Shown: positions 45,983-57,129 of the stretch, one piece after another | Layout of the letters: each line of letters starts with the position of its first letter | How positions within the stretch are numbered: the first letter of the stretch is position 1 | Assembly: GCA_016647705.1 (NCBI GenBank) | Contig: CM028334.1 | Span: 12,433,546-12,497,545, forward strand | Source of the DNA: Eucommia ulmoides | Lineage: Eukaryota; Streptophyta; Magnoliopsida; Garryales; Eucommiaceae | Length of the DNA stretch: 64,000 nucleotides | Direction of reading: 5' to 3' | Notes under the pieces: generated by a model | The model's database searches: none | What the model saw: only the letters and a program-made list of their open reading frames with translations | What the model was told of the DNA's origin: nothing | Program-made: the position numbers and the translations under genes

Positions 45983-46783
45983 TTAGACATGCACTTGAGT
46001 TTGGAAAACATAGTGTGAAAGCGTCCGGGTGGATGAGTCTTGGTGAAAATATCCACTGTCTAATCGCCTGAACTGACGGAGTAAAGTCGAATAATATAGA
46101 TGTGTTTTGTACACTAGTGGAAAATATCATTATGAACGATCTGAATTGAACTCCTATTATCACAATGTAGAGTAGTAGCAGTAGGGAAAGAGACTCTCAT
46201 GTCAGCGAGGAGCCAGCAAAGCCAAAATAATTCTTGTGTTGTATCAGCAATGACACAATATTCAACTTCAATGCTAGAAAGGAAAACCATGATTTATTTC
46301 TTATTATGCTAGGAAATAATAGAGTTGCTTAAGAAGAAACAATAACTAGTGGTTGAACATTTATAGGTGGGATTTTCTGTCTAATTAGCATCAGAATAAA
46401 GCTTGTAAGTTGGGAGCGGACTGGGCGAAGAAATGAAGTCTGTGAAATAAGGTGCCCTTAACATACCGAAGAACATAAGGAACAGTCGAGTAATGAGTGG
46501 TCTTAGGAGCAAACAAGAACTGACTGATTTAATAGATTATATAAGCAATGTCTGGGTGAATAACTGTGAGATTTACCAAACTTCCAACTAGTTATGGAAA
46601 GAGAGTGACATCTGGGAGAGAAGAGCCACATAGTGGAATACTTTCGATATTTGGGTCTATAGAAGTGTTGCCAGTGGTGGAGTCAGTAATACTAGTCTTG
46701 GAAAGGAGATTAGAGACAGAAAGAAAATATCAATCTAAACCAGTTGAAACTTCAAAACCAATAAAATAAGTAAGCAAGCCAAT
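45983..46783 (-). pseudogene. Copia-2 RNase H and C-terminal pol fragment
   Basis: Minus-strand translation in broken frames gives SSIEVEYCVIADTTQELFWL, CWLLADMRVSFPTATTLHCD, NRSSIQIVHNDIF, and DIFTKTHPPGRFHTMFSKLK: the characteristic copia RNase H end. Stops and frameshifts are frequent. It is cut at 46783 by a solo LTR and at 45977 by another. Confidence 0.85.
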
Positions 46784-46788
46784 ATCTT

Positions 46789-48480
46789 TGGTAGGGCGTA
46801 AAATACACCTCTACTTACTCTCGTAAGTATACAAGGTCTAAGTTTTAGTATAGTATAATCGTTAAGATCGGGTTATCGTATCCACAGGGATTGGTGTCGT
46901 TACTATCGAATACTGCGTTTATCGTGACCTAACTTTATCTAGGTGAAAACAAATGTATTTAATTAATTAAACTAATACTAATATAACCTAAATTAACTAC
47001 ACTAATATGCTAATATGTTTTAGAGTCAAGATTTGCCTAAGGATTAATGTGTTACAAATACTTGTTCGATCTCAATTTACTTACGTTTATGTTGTTCAAC
47101 CTATTTGACAATCTCGGTACATAAACTCCACCGCTACCTCTTCTGAGTGTAAGATGGGAGAATACATGACTTCGAGTCAACGAAGAATTTTTCTCAACAT
47201 CTTAACGACCCTAGGTCACGTGAGTCTCGCCCAGCATCATTGATTACACACAATCCAACTCCTTCCCGGGTTATTGGATCGTCGCGTTGTATTTACCCTA
47301 TCGACAATATCCGTTCTAAAACTCCCTCGCCACCTCTTTTCAGTGTAATACGAGGGATATAATGCAATATCGAGTCAACGAAAAAGTCCCCCTCAACATC
47401 TTAACGACCCTAGGTAGCGTGTGTCTTGCCCCACGTCATCGATTGTCTACAATTCAAACCCCGACCGGGTTGTAGAATCGTGGTGTTTGTTTACCTTAAT
47501 CCGAATCCGGGATTTGTCAAAACCCTGTATTCTCCATTTATCTAACTAATCATGATAAAAAAATAATACAATAAATACAATCAAACTACGAAGAACAATC
47601 ACAAACGAAACACCGAAATCACCCAAACAAACATATTTATAAATATACCAATAATCCCAACTACAATCCATATTTAACTCGTGGACATAGCCTCATAAAC
47701 ATATAAATCAAGCTAAACATGCTCATATGATCCTAAGATAAAGAAATAAGGAAAAACAATTGAAGAACTTAGCCTCGTCCGAAGATAAACCGCTAAGAAC
47801 GCTCAACGATCGATTCGCTGTCTTCTCCACTTCGGGATATGAGCTCCACCTCTAAAACTCCTAAATATACCCTTATATATAGCCTAAGGGGCTCAAAAAT
47901 ACAAGAGATAAAGAGAGTTACCGGCCAAGGGGGAGGAGATGGGGTATTTATAGCAAAAATATCCTAAAAATATCTCAAGACTATGCAGGGCAAATCCGCC
48001 TAGGCGGAGTTAGGTCAGTTCGGTCTAATCACCTAGGAGATGAAGTAGGCGGTGGACTAGGAGAATATTCTATTGGATTTTCACCTAGGCGAAGAAAACT
48101 TCGCCTAGGCGAGCGGCTGTCAGTAGCCTATCTTCGTCTTCTGCCGGATTTTCGCCTAGGCGATGGAATTTTCGCCTAGGCGGTCATCCATCAGTAATAT
48201 TTTTCTCTTCTCAGCATTTTCACCTCTTAGGTGGTGGTCTGGACGCCTAAGCGGTGGGCCTGTTTCATCTTTTAGCCTCTGAGCTTGTTTATCCACCGTA
48301 ACTTCGAACCGCTTTGGTACGATCTCATCGTTTTAGTTCCAGTTTCCTATCTTTTTCCCCTACACACCTGATTTATACAAAAAGTATGAAAACTAATTAA
48401 AACATAATAAAATACTATATAAACATATTCGAAAACTAACAAATTCAGATTGGAAATAGATAAGTTTTTCACACCTATCA
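46789..48480 (-). mobile_element. Solo LTR, Athila-like family, with TSD ATCTT
   Basis: On the minus strand it starts TGATAGGTGTGAAAAAC at 48480 and ends CCCTACCA at 46789; ATCTT lies at 46784-46788 and 48481-48485. It aligns with 22420-23915 through most of its length (for example GGGTTATCGTATCCACAGGGATTG blocks and GACCCTAGGT). The TATA box (CTATAAATACCCC on the minus strand) is at about 47941-47953. Just upstream of it (minus strand) lies an array of CGCCTAGGCG palindromes (47995-48260), where relatives carry CCGCNGCGG types. Confidence 0.88.
47995..48260. repeat. Array of GCCTAGGC-core palindromes in the LTR
   Basis: A perfect 14-bp palindrome TCCGCCTAGGCGGA is at 47995-48008. Others of the form TTCGCCTAGGCGA lie near 48080, 48099, 48153 and 48171, with decayed copies (ACCTAGGAG, CGCCTAAGCGGTG) between and after. 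AvrII-like CCTAGG is the centre. Spacing is 18-60 bp. Confidence 0.8.
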
Positions 48481-48485
48481 ATCTT

Positions 48486-49285
48486 TCATCTCGAATTTAC
48501 CATTGAAAAAAATTGAGTTTGGAGATTCAACGTATATCATCTTCTGTAATGATCATATCATCCACATACAGTAGAAGGAGAATAATTTCATTGTTAGTTT
48601 GGTAGATAACAAGGTAGAACAATGAGTGCTGGATGAGAACTCAAATTGGTGGACGATAGTGCTGAATTTTGCCAACTAATCACATAGAGCTTGGTTGAGA
48701 CCATTTAGGACACGACGAAGGCGACAAACTTTGTATTAAGGAGTAACTAGTCTAGGAGGGATATGCATATAAACTTTCTCAAGGAGATCGTTGTTGAGGA
48801 AGACATTCTTGATATCCATCCAAAAGAGGGACCATTTGCGAATGACAGTGACGACAAGGAGAGTATGGACATATATGAGTCTAGCTATAGGAGAAAATGT
48901 CTCCTCGTTGTTGATGCCATATTATTAAGTAAATTCTCGCAACAAGTCGAGTTTTATAGCCTTAAACGGAGCCATCAAAAAGTATTTTGATTTTAAAAAT
49001 CCACTTGCATCTAATAGCAGTTTTTCCAGGAGGGAGGGTAACGAAATCCCAAGTATGAGTTATGGTTAGGTTATGAAGTTCCTCGTTCATTACTTTCTGC
49101 CAAAGATGGTTAGTGCTAGACTTATTGTAGGATTGATTCTCATGCAAATTAAGTAATCTTAGAAAAACAATGAAAATCATAAAGATATGGGAGATGTTGT
49201 ATTACCCTAGTAGAACGATGGGGATTCTCTAGGACAAACTCAGTTAGTGCAACGTATAAAGTCATGGGGACATGCTCGAGAGAGT
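48486..49285 (-). pseudogene. Copia-2 reverse transcriptase fragment
   Basis: On the minus strand: a pre-RT linker (QHLPYLYDFHCF), TWDFVTLPPGKTAIRCKWIFK (49080-49010), then in broken frames WSLFWMDIKNVFLNNDLLEKVYM, CRLRRVLNGLNQALCDW and the region around CMWMI that corresponds to the YVDD motif, ending GKFEMKD where the solo LTR enters. It continues at 46783. Many stops. Antisense frames such as 48763-48990 are shadows. Confidence 0.85.
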
Positions 49286-49289
49286 AACG

Positions 49290-50685
49290 CACCCCAATTT
49301 TTCAGAAAAATGAAATAAATAAATATAAAGTGTAAAATGAGAAGAGGTTTTTAAAAGCGCGATTTTCTCAAAAAGTACATAGGCCTTTTTAAAAAAAATA
49401 AGGAGTCGCCACCTAGCATTAGATTTAAATGGTGTGCTAGGTCACCGAATTTTAGAAAAACAAATTTAAAAGACTTAAGTAAAAATTGACTAAAAAAACA
49501 TGGTCAAACCAAATATTCATTTAAAGGTGGGGGTCGGTTACGCTCAGAGAAGGTGTTAGGCACCCCAAGATGTCCGTCAAAAGACAGTACCTTATATCCA
49601 ATTAAGTCCAATTAACTTAAGTTCGAGTATTTTATTTTATGTTGGAATTTTCTTTTTTTTAAAAAAAAAAATATTTTTGTATTTTTTAATTTTTTTTTTT
49701 TTTTTAGACTTATGTCAAGGAATTTACATATTAAAGAGAGCAATTCCCCTTCTAAGCTACTGAAACAGAAGGCAGGGAAATTTCCTCCACAATTTGACAA
49801 CACATTAAATTTAACAAAAGTTAGGAAACACACACACAAACATATACACATATATACACTTAAGTTAGGTCAATTTCAATTAATCTACTTATTGAGGGGA
49901 GCGATCTCCCTTTTAAACCGCTCAAATAGAAGGTAAAGAGTTTTTCACCTCGTTTAGTCAACACATTATATTTAACACAAGTTACGAAACACACACACAC
50001 ACACCCCCTAAGTTATATCGATTTCAATTAATCTACATATCGAGGTGAGAAATCTCCACCCTAAGCTACTTAAGTAGAAGGTAGTGAGATTTTCACCTTA
50101 TTTTATCTACTCATTAAATTTATTACAAGTTTATATATATAAAAAAAAAAAAAAAAAAAAAATTATAAACCAAAATTTTGGTATAATAATGACTTATTTT
50201 ATTTTTATTTTTTAAAAAAAAATACATAAGTAGGATTTACAAAAGATGAAAGTTCATAACCTTAACTTAGAGATTTTCTTCCCTTCTTCTTTTCTCTTTT
50301 TCTTCTCCAAAGAATGGTCTATGTCTAAAAAAATTCTCTCTCAATGAAGTTTCTCCCAAATTTCTCTCCTCTAATAAGACTTCTCTAAAAAAAAAATCTT
50401 CACCAAAAATTTTGGTCACCTCTTTTAAGAAATGAATATGGCCCTCCTATTTATAAATTCCACGAAAGGCAAAATGAGAATTATACAAATTTGAAAATGT
50501 GGTTCACTGTTCACGTATGCAGATATTATTCACGCATGTAGGGTACTGTTCACGCATGTGGGTACTATTCATGCTTCCGTTCAGTTCGTCTTGATTTGTT
50601 CGTTTTTTCGATTTACTCCAAACCAACGCCATTTTGTTCACTTTTTCAAAAACCTGTTCTAAGCGAATAATCCATATGCTTGTTT

Positions 50686-50716
<31 letters not shown>

Positions 50717-50988
50717 TCCTCCATTCTTTCAATTCTATCCCATTTCTTTATTTGATTTTTTTTGTATTTTGTATTTTTTGAAATAAAACAAAGTTAATTA
50801 TAAAATAAAACATAAAAAAAAATTGTGGGGTAGTTAAAATGCTGAATCTACAGCTGCCCCTCTTTGGCATGCGAGTTTCACTTACTTGACAAAGATAAAA
50901 GACCACGTAATTTTGATCGCCTCATTTTTGAATTTTTTTCAAAAACATATTTTTTGATGATAGAACAAATAAAATATAAAAAAACAAA
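49290..50988. mobile_element. Unclassified LTR-like non-coding sequence
   Basis: It contains the phrases GGAGTCGCCACCTAGCATTA and GGTGTTAGGCACCCCAAGATG, which I recognise from LTRs of widespread plant gypsy elements. Three diverged 130-bp-scale repeats (with AAAGTTAGGAAACACACAC and GCGATCTCC-like text) lie at 49720-50120. Three copies of GTTCACGCATGTRGG occur near 50508-50575. A CT microsatellite is at 50690-50713. No terminus was identified with confidence. Confidence 0.45.
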
Positions 50989-52352
50989 CTCATGACAATG
51001 CGTGTCCATTTAGAGGATTATTTACAGTGATAGAAAGTGATTGATGAAGATACTCATGACGAAGGCGTGTCCATTTAGAGGATCATTTAGAATAATGAAA
51101 AATGATTCATGACGATACTCATGACAAACGCATATCTGTTTGGAGGATTATTTAGAGTAATAAAAAATTATTCATGAAGATACTCATGACAAACGTTGTC
51201 TTCAATCGCTCAGTCACTCGTCGTTGTCGATTCCTCAGTCGTTGTTTCGTGCTTCTTCGTTGATCGTCATTGTCGTTCGTCATCATTCATCGCCACGATG
51301 GAGTTTGGTTAAGTAGTTAGTTTGATTTGTATTCATGAGTTCTATTCGTTTTTCGTCGTTTTATTTTGTTTGTGATTTATATTCATCTTTAGTGAAATTG
51401 CTTCGAATGTATGGAACTTTATCGCTCATTTGTTGCTTCTAGGATTTTACCTTTTATTGATTTTTTTTTTTTAAATTGTCAAAAAAATTATAAGGTCAGG
51501 CTTGGGCTTGATTTTTTTGTATAGGGTCAGGCTTGGGAATGATAATAGGGCTCGATTATAGGGCTCGAGCCTGGAAAATTCTTGTAAGACCTTAGGCAAA
51601 GCCCGGCCCAGCCCATGATCACCCCTAAGGATCATTTAGAGTGATATAAAATGACTCATGACGATACTCAGAATGAACAAATGTTCATTTAGAGGATTGT
51701 TTAGAGTGATAGAAAATGACTCATGATGATACTCATGACGAACACGTGTTCGTTTAGAAAATCGTTTAGAGTAATGAAAAAATACTCATAATGATACTCA
51801 TGACGAACAAGTGTCCGTTTAAAGGATCATTTAAAGTGATAGAAAGATGACTCATGATGAGCACAAGTCCATTTAGAGGATTGTTTAGAGTGATAGAAAA
51901 TGACTCGTGACGAACAAGTGTCCGTTTAAAGGATCGTTTAGAGTAGTAATAAAAACAATGACTCATAATAAACACATGTCCATTTAAAGAATCCTTTAGA
52001 GTAATTAAAAAAATTATTCATGACGATACTCGTGACGAACACGTGTCCGTTTAGAAGATCGTTTATAGTAATGAAAAATGACTCATGACGATACTCATGA
52101 TGAACACGTGTCAGTTTAGAGGATCGTTTAGAGTAATGGAAAAAGACTCGTGACGATATTCATGACGAATAAGTGTCATTTTAGAGGATCGTTTAGAGTA
52201 ATGAAAAAATATTCATGACGATACTAATGACGAACAAGTGTCCATTTAGAGGATCATTTAGTAATGAAAATGACTCATGATGATACTTATGATGAACACG
52301 TATCCGTTTAGAGGATCATTTAGAGTATAGAAAATGACACTCATGACCCAAC
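50989..52352. repeat. About fifteen tandem copies of a ~65-bp unit
   Basis: The unit reads approximately GATACTCATGACGAACACG, then TGTCCGTTTAGAGGATCG, then TTTAGAGTAATGAAAAATGA. Copies are 53-66 bp long and diverged by roughly a fifth. The array is split between the third or fourth unit and the rest by an unrelated insert (51197-51622). No coding role is likely; the antisense open frame 51766-51975 simply translates the repeat. Confidence 0.85.
51197..51622. other. Insert within the 65-bp array, possibly hAT-like
   Basis: The right end on the minus strand begins TTAGGGGTGATCATGGGCTG, followed by GGCCGGGC, a pattern seen at the ends of some plant hAT elements. The left end shows no matching inverted repeat and no 8-bp TSD was found, so the assignment is weak. 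It is rich in TCGTTGTCG-like repeats at its left. Confidence 0.3.
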
Positions 52353-52816
52353 CCTCTTAGTTAGGGGGACAAAAGAAAGTCCAGATGTATAAAATATGCC
52401 TCAGTCTGTGATTGGGCAAAAATGAGAGATCAAATATATAAAAAAATTCTCAGTCTGCTGCTAAGGTTGACTCTCAAATGATCGAACCTTAACAGATTAC
52501 CTACATACCTTAGTATTACGCCGAGGATCAGGTTTAACGTAGTTCACTGAATGCCCCTTTCAGGGCAAAAAGTATACCTGGATGTTCGTTTAGACCTTTT
52601 GAATTTTAACAATAATAGTTTTTAATTGAAGTTGGCAGGAAGGTAAGAGGTCCTAGTGATAGGAAAATCTATGTGTCCGGTCCTTTTGCAATCCCTATAA
52701 ATAGACAAGAAAATATTTCCAAAACAAACTTTTAGTCTGAAAAACTTGTCACCTTTGATGACTCACAATTCCATTATCATTTTTCCCGTTGTAGTCACTT
52801 GGCTTATATCGCTTGG
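52353..52816. mobile_element. LTR-like sequence preceding the Athila-like element
   Basis: It includes CTACATACCTTAGTATTACG and CAGGTTTAACGTAGTTCA, phrases resembling LTRs of common plant gypsy elements, so probably the same parent as 49290-50988. It is cut by the element starting at 52817. Confidence 0.4.
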
Positions 52817-53007
52817 TGATAGGTGTAAAATACCTATCTATTTCTAAGCCGAATTTGCCAGTTTTCGAGTGTTTTATTAATCTTTTATTGTGTTTTTGTT
52901 AGTATTTATGTTATTCAGGTGAAGGGATGCAAACGAGCTATGAACAAGCAAAACGGTGGGAGAACGGCGAAGAAACGAAGGAAAAAGATAAGGTTTCATG
53001 ATAGCCG

Positions 53008-53290
53008 TCACCGCCGCGGCGGTGAAGGTGCAGAGATGTGGTGTTTTCCTTCTGAAGCCTCACCGCTGCAGCGGTATATCCATCACCGTGGCGGTGAGAC
53101 AACAGAGAATTGCGAATTCTGCTCAAATGCACCACCACCGCAGCAATAGAAGCCACCACCGCAACGGTGAAGCATCAAAGAATTCATAAAAAGCTTCACC
53201 GCCGCAGTAGGAATCCCACCACCGCAACGGTGCACTAACCGACTCAACCCATCGCCGCAACGGTGATCCCAACTGTCGTGGCGAACAACT
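53008..53290. repeat. Array of CCGCNGCGG palindromes upstream of the LTR TATA box
   Basis: A perfect 18-bp palindrome TCACCGCCGCGGCGGTGA is at 53008-53025. Others follow at about 53068, 53090, 53130, 53154, 53196, 53218, 53250 and 53270, many degenerate (CACCACCGCAACGGTG). It is a striking GC island in AT-rich sequence. It lies 50 bp before the TATA box, i.e. in U3. Confidence 0.85.
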
Positions 53291-53337
53291 CTACACAGAG
53301 GAAAATATTTGTTTAGATATTTTCCAAACCTTTGGCC

Positions 53338-53345
53338 TATAAATA
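53338..53345 (+). promoter_or_regulatory. Presumed LTR TATA box
   Basis: TATAAATA within GGCCTATAAATACAACTC. The same motif and surroundings recur in the related solo LTRs (minus strand) near 23570 and 47945. Transcription start would be about 30 bp downstream. Confidence 0.6.
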
Positions 53346-54298
53346 CAACTCCCACAAGTTTGAAAAGGGTGGTTCATGATCCCTAACCCTAGTATAAAGT
53401 TCTTAAGCTATATTTGAGAGATCAAGAAGGAGGTTCATCATTCGGGAAAAGAGGAATCACTTGCGGATTGATAATTAGCGACGGTAGATCGTTTCACTTT
53501 CAAATTTGATCGTTCTTCTCTTGTTTTTATCTTTATAATTACTTTTCCATATCTAATGATGTTGAATCCCTCTTGTTTTGTATGGTATATGGCTAAGATC
53601 TTGTAGTATTAATTAAATATTACCTAGGTGTTGTTGAAATCATGTAAATGTTAAGTTGAATGAATTAATGTTACTTTAATGTGTTGTTTGTCTAAATCTG
53701 ATTGTGTTTACCACTATTCTTGATATTATGCTTGTATTGATAAATCGAGAATATGGGGTTTGATAATCGGGAGAGGTAACCCCGGATTTGGACTAGGATA
53801 AATGCAACGTGACGTCCTAATGACCCGGGAGGGTGTTAGAACATATACAATCCATGATGTTGGCTTAAGACTCACACGACCTAGGGAGAGGTAAGACGTT
53901 GACACGAAGTCGTGTAATCCCTCGTCTTATACTCGGGAGAGGTAGCGGAGGAGTTATCGATACAGAGATTGTCGGAATAGATAAACACTGTTATAACTAC
54001 CTAAATGAAGTCAATTATGCATTATGTGACAGAAATCAATACCTAAGTAATTAGCGTAATTAGAACTAACCTAATAGTTGTCATTTATCTTAGTAGATTA
54101 AATAAAATACAAATAATTTTTTATTAGTCGAGATAATATGAGACTATATCAATCACAATATTCAACCAAATTACATGTGTTCCCAGTAGAACGATATCCG
54201 ATCTTACAAGATCCATTATATTAAAACTAGACCTCGTATACTTGTGAGTAGTCAATATCGCGAGGACTTCATGACGAATCCTCGCGTGTACAAGTTTT

Positions 54299-54315
54299 TG
54301 GCACCGTTGCCGGGG
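54299..54315 (+). other. tRNA-Asp primer-binding site
   Basis: TGGCACCGTTGCCGGGG is complementary to the 3' end of plant tRNA-Asp except for one base (A where G is usual). It lies seven bases after the LTR end. This site is characteristic of Athila-type elements. Confidence 0.85.
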
Positions 54316-54444
54316 AACACGGTGTTTTTCAATTGAGTTGATATTGTGATCAAGTAGTTGAATGTTAATCACGATAATTCTTTTGCTTTTAATTTCATTC
54401 AATTCATTTGTTTATTTAATTTATTTGTTTGAACCAAGCAGTGC

Positions 54445-56331
54445 ATGCGGCGTAATAAACGAATTAGTAAACAGAAAAAGGAGAAAGCTACAACTATGGC
54501 CGGGGAAGGTGACAATGTCCCGCAACCACTGGAGCCGCAGACACTCTAGCCTTCGGAACAAGAGCGCCCACAGAGAATCTTTAGGGACTATTATTGACCA
54601 TTAATACTGGATAATTATTTAGGCATCCGGAGGCAACCAATCCAAGCGAATAATTTTGAGTTGAAGCCCACCCTAATCAACATGGTTCAACAAAACTAAT
54701 ATGGCAGGAATTTGAATGAAGATCCCAATGTCCACTTGGCTACCTTTCTGGAGATATGTGACACTGTGAAGATCAATGGTGTTGTAGATGATGTTATACG
54801 GTTGAGGTTATTCTCTTTCTCATTACTTAATAGAGCACGGGGTTGGTTCTAATCAATCCAACCTGGGAGCATAAATACTTGGGAGGACCTTGCACAAAGG
54901 TTCCTCACTAAGTTATTTCCACCTTCTAAGACTTCTCAGCTCTGAGGCAAGATTGCACAGTTTTGGCAGAGAGACTTTGAGCCATTATTTGAGGCGTGGG
55001 AGCGATTCAAGGATCTATTGCGAAGGTGCCCACAACACGGGTATCAAGATTGGTTTCAAACCCAATTATTTTACAACGGGTTGGATAGCCAAACCAGAAC
55101 GATCGTTGATGCTGCCTCGGGGGGATCGTTATTGTCCAAAACCTCAACCGAAGCTAATGCACTATTGGAAGAAATGGCGACTAACAATTATCAATGGCCG
55201 AATGAGAGGAACACGAGAAGACGGGTCTCTTCTATCCAAGAATCTAACCATATTGCAATGTTATCGGCCCAAGTGTCCAAGCTCTCGGATCAATTGGTCG
55301 CCTTGTCTACTAAAGGCGCTTTGTCAAGTCAAATGGAGGAGAATGTTGCAAGTTGTTCTCAATTAGGATTGGATAATGAGTTCAAGGAATGCCACTTTCT
55401 GAACAATCGAGCTTATACCTTCAGGCCCGCTACCAACATTCCAACTCATTACAATCCTGGACTTCGCAACCATGAGAACTTCTCATATGCGAACAATTAG
55501 AACTCTTTGCAGCTACCTCCGGGATATGGAAATCAAGCTCCAGGATATCCGATGCAATTCAATCGTCAAATGCAACAACCGTCGATGCATAATCCAAAAT
55601 CAAATTTGGATGAAGTATTAGGTTCGTTTATGAAGAAGACTCAGACTATGATGCGTGAGACGCATAACCGGCTAAACAAACATGAAACACAGCCTGACTC
55701 AATCGATACAACTTGTACAAACACCAATGCCACGGTAAAGTCTTTAGAAACTTAAATTGCAAAGCTTGCTAGGTCCATCCAAGAACAACAAAAGGGCAAG
55801 TTTCCAAGCAACACAGAAACCAACCCTAGGGAATGCAAGGCGATTAAATTGAGGAGTGAAAGAGAAGTGGAGGTAAGAAAGCCTATGGAAAATGAGCCAG
55901 GAGTGAGTCATGAGTTTCATCATGATGAACCAAGAACAATTGCGAAGCAGGAAGTTGAAGTAAAAATCGATGGAAGAAAAGAGAAGCCGAGTAAAGACTT
56001 GAATGAGGATAAGAACCAAGAGAAAGTTGAGGAGAGAATAAGAGATGAAAGGGTGATGGCAGGACGAGTAACATTTTCAGAAAATTCACCAATTCTAGTA
56101 ACCCCATTGCCATATCCTCAAAGATTCCAAAAGAGGAAGTTGGATGCCCAATTTGAAAAATTTCTTGAAATTTTCAGGAAAATCCACATCAACATTCATT
56201 TTGCGGATGTCTTGGAGCAAATGCCCAACTATGGCAAGTTTTTGAAAGATATCATGACAAAAAAAAAAAAAAAAAAGTTGGAGGAGTACGAAACGGTAAA
56301 GCTAACGGAGGAATGTAGTACAATACTATAA
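54445..56331 (+). pseudogene. Athila-like Gag
   Basis: One reading frame runs from ATG at 54445 to about 56331, broken by seven stops: 54547, 54595, 54697, 54850, 54943, 55498 and 55753 (first bases). Recognisable are the early ELKPTLINMVQQ followed by a stop where the family has Gln, DPNVHLATFLEICDTVK, RLRLFSFSLLNRARGWF, WEDLAQRFLTKLFPPSKT, FEAWERFKDLLRRCPQHG and FYNGLDSQTRTIVDAASGG, which is the classical plant retrotransposon Gag. The C-terminal part is charged (KVEERIRDERV) and holds a 17-A run at 56260-56276. Role: coat protein packaging element RNA. Start chosen as the first ATG in frame after the primer site. Confidence 0.88.
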
Positions 56332-57129
56332 AGAAAGTTGCCTACCAAATTGAAGGATCCGGGTAGTTTCACAATTCTGTGTACTGTCGGTAAATCTCAT
56401 TTTGATAAGACTCTTTGAGATCTTGGGGCTATTATAAATTTGATGCCTTCTTCCGTTTATCAGAAGTTGGGATAAGGGAGTGCAAACCTGACAATGATTT
56501 TCCTCCAAATGGCGGATCGTTTGTTAACCTATCCTAAAGGTATTATTGAGGATGTGCTAGTGAAGGTCGACAAATTCATTTTTCCGGTGGATTTCGTTGT
56601 GCTAGAAATGAAAAAAGATAGAGAAATCTCGATCATCCTAGGAAGACCTTTCCTTGCAACGGGAAAGGCCTTAATCGATGTGCACAATGGAAATCTGACA
56701 TTAAGGGTGAATGATGAAGAGATAAGGTTCAACATTTTTAAAACTATGAACTTTTCGAATGAACTTTCCAAAGGCAATCGAGTTGATGTTGTGGACTTTT
56801 GCGTGAGGGATTTATTTCTTCCAAATATGGAGATGGATTCGTTAGAGTATACTCTCACAAATTTCTTATCTATGGGGGATTTTGGTGAGGAAGACTCTAC
56901 CACGGAACTTGATGTTGTGGACTACGTGCTGACTTTGGATGCTCAATCTAAAGACGTAGAGGATCCTATTCATGTGGCAGAAATTGAAGAAGTTATAACT
57001 TATCCCGAGGAATCAAATCCACCTCACGGTGGATTATTACTCAAGCAATTACCGGAACATCTTTGGTATATCTTTTTGGGAGAAAATTCAACTAATCCGG
57101 TTATAATTTCATCATCTTTGATGGAAGAA
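56332..57129 (+). pseudogene. Athila-like aspartic protease region
   Basis: In frame with Gag: KLPTKLKDPGSF, then a stop, then DLGAIINLMPSSVY with the D-x-G-A active-site signature, another stop, then the open stretch ADRLLTYPKGIIEDVLVKVD, FVVLEMKKD and IILGRPFLATGKALIDVHNG, all standard for this protease. It would process the polyprotein. Residues after 56770 (to SSLMEE at 57129) form the usual acidic linker before RT. Confidence 0.85.

Larger units (their letters stand above)
52817..54292 (+). mobile_element. 5' LTR of the Athila-like element
   Basis: It begins TGATAGGTGTAAAATACC and ends CGCGTGTACA. The presumed TATA box is TATAAATA at 53338-53345. Upstream lies an array of GC-rich palindromes (53008-53290). 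Downstream are ACTCGGGAGAGG-type repeated blocks (53765 and 53934). Relatives: solo LTRs at 22420, 28694 and 46789. Confidence 0.92.

Noticed and set aside
48763-48990. Plus-strand 75-codon frame
   Set aside because: It is antisense to copia-2 reverse transcriptase, which has recognisable motifs on the minus strand.
51197-51622. hAT transposon
   Set aside because: One end has a hAT-like GGGGTGATCATGGGC motif, but there is no matching inverted end, no 8-bp duplication and no transposase, so I list it only as a weak possibility.
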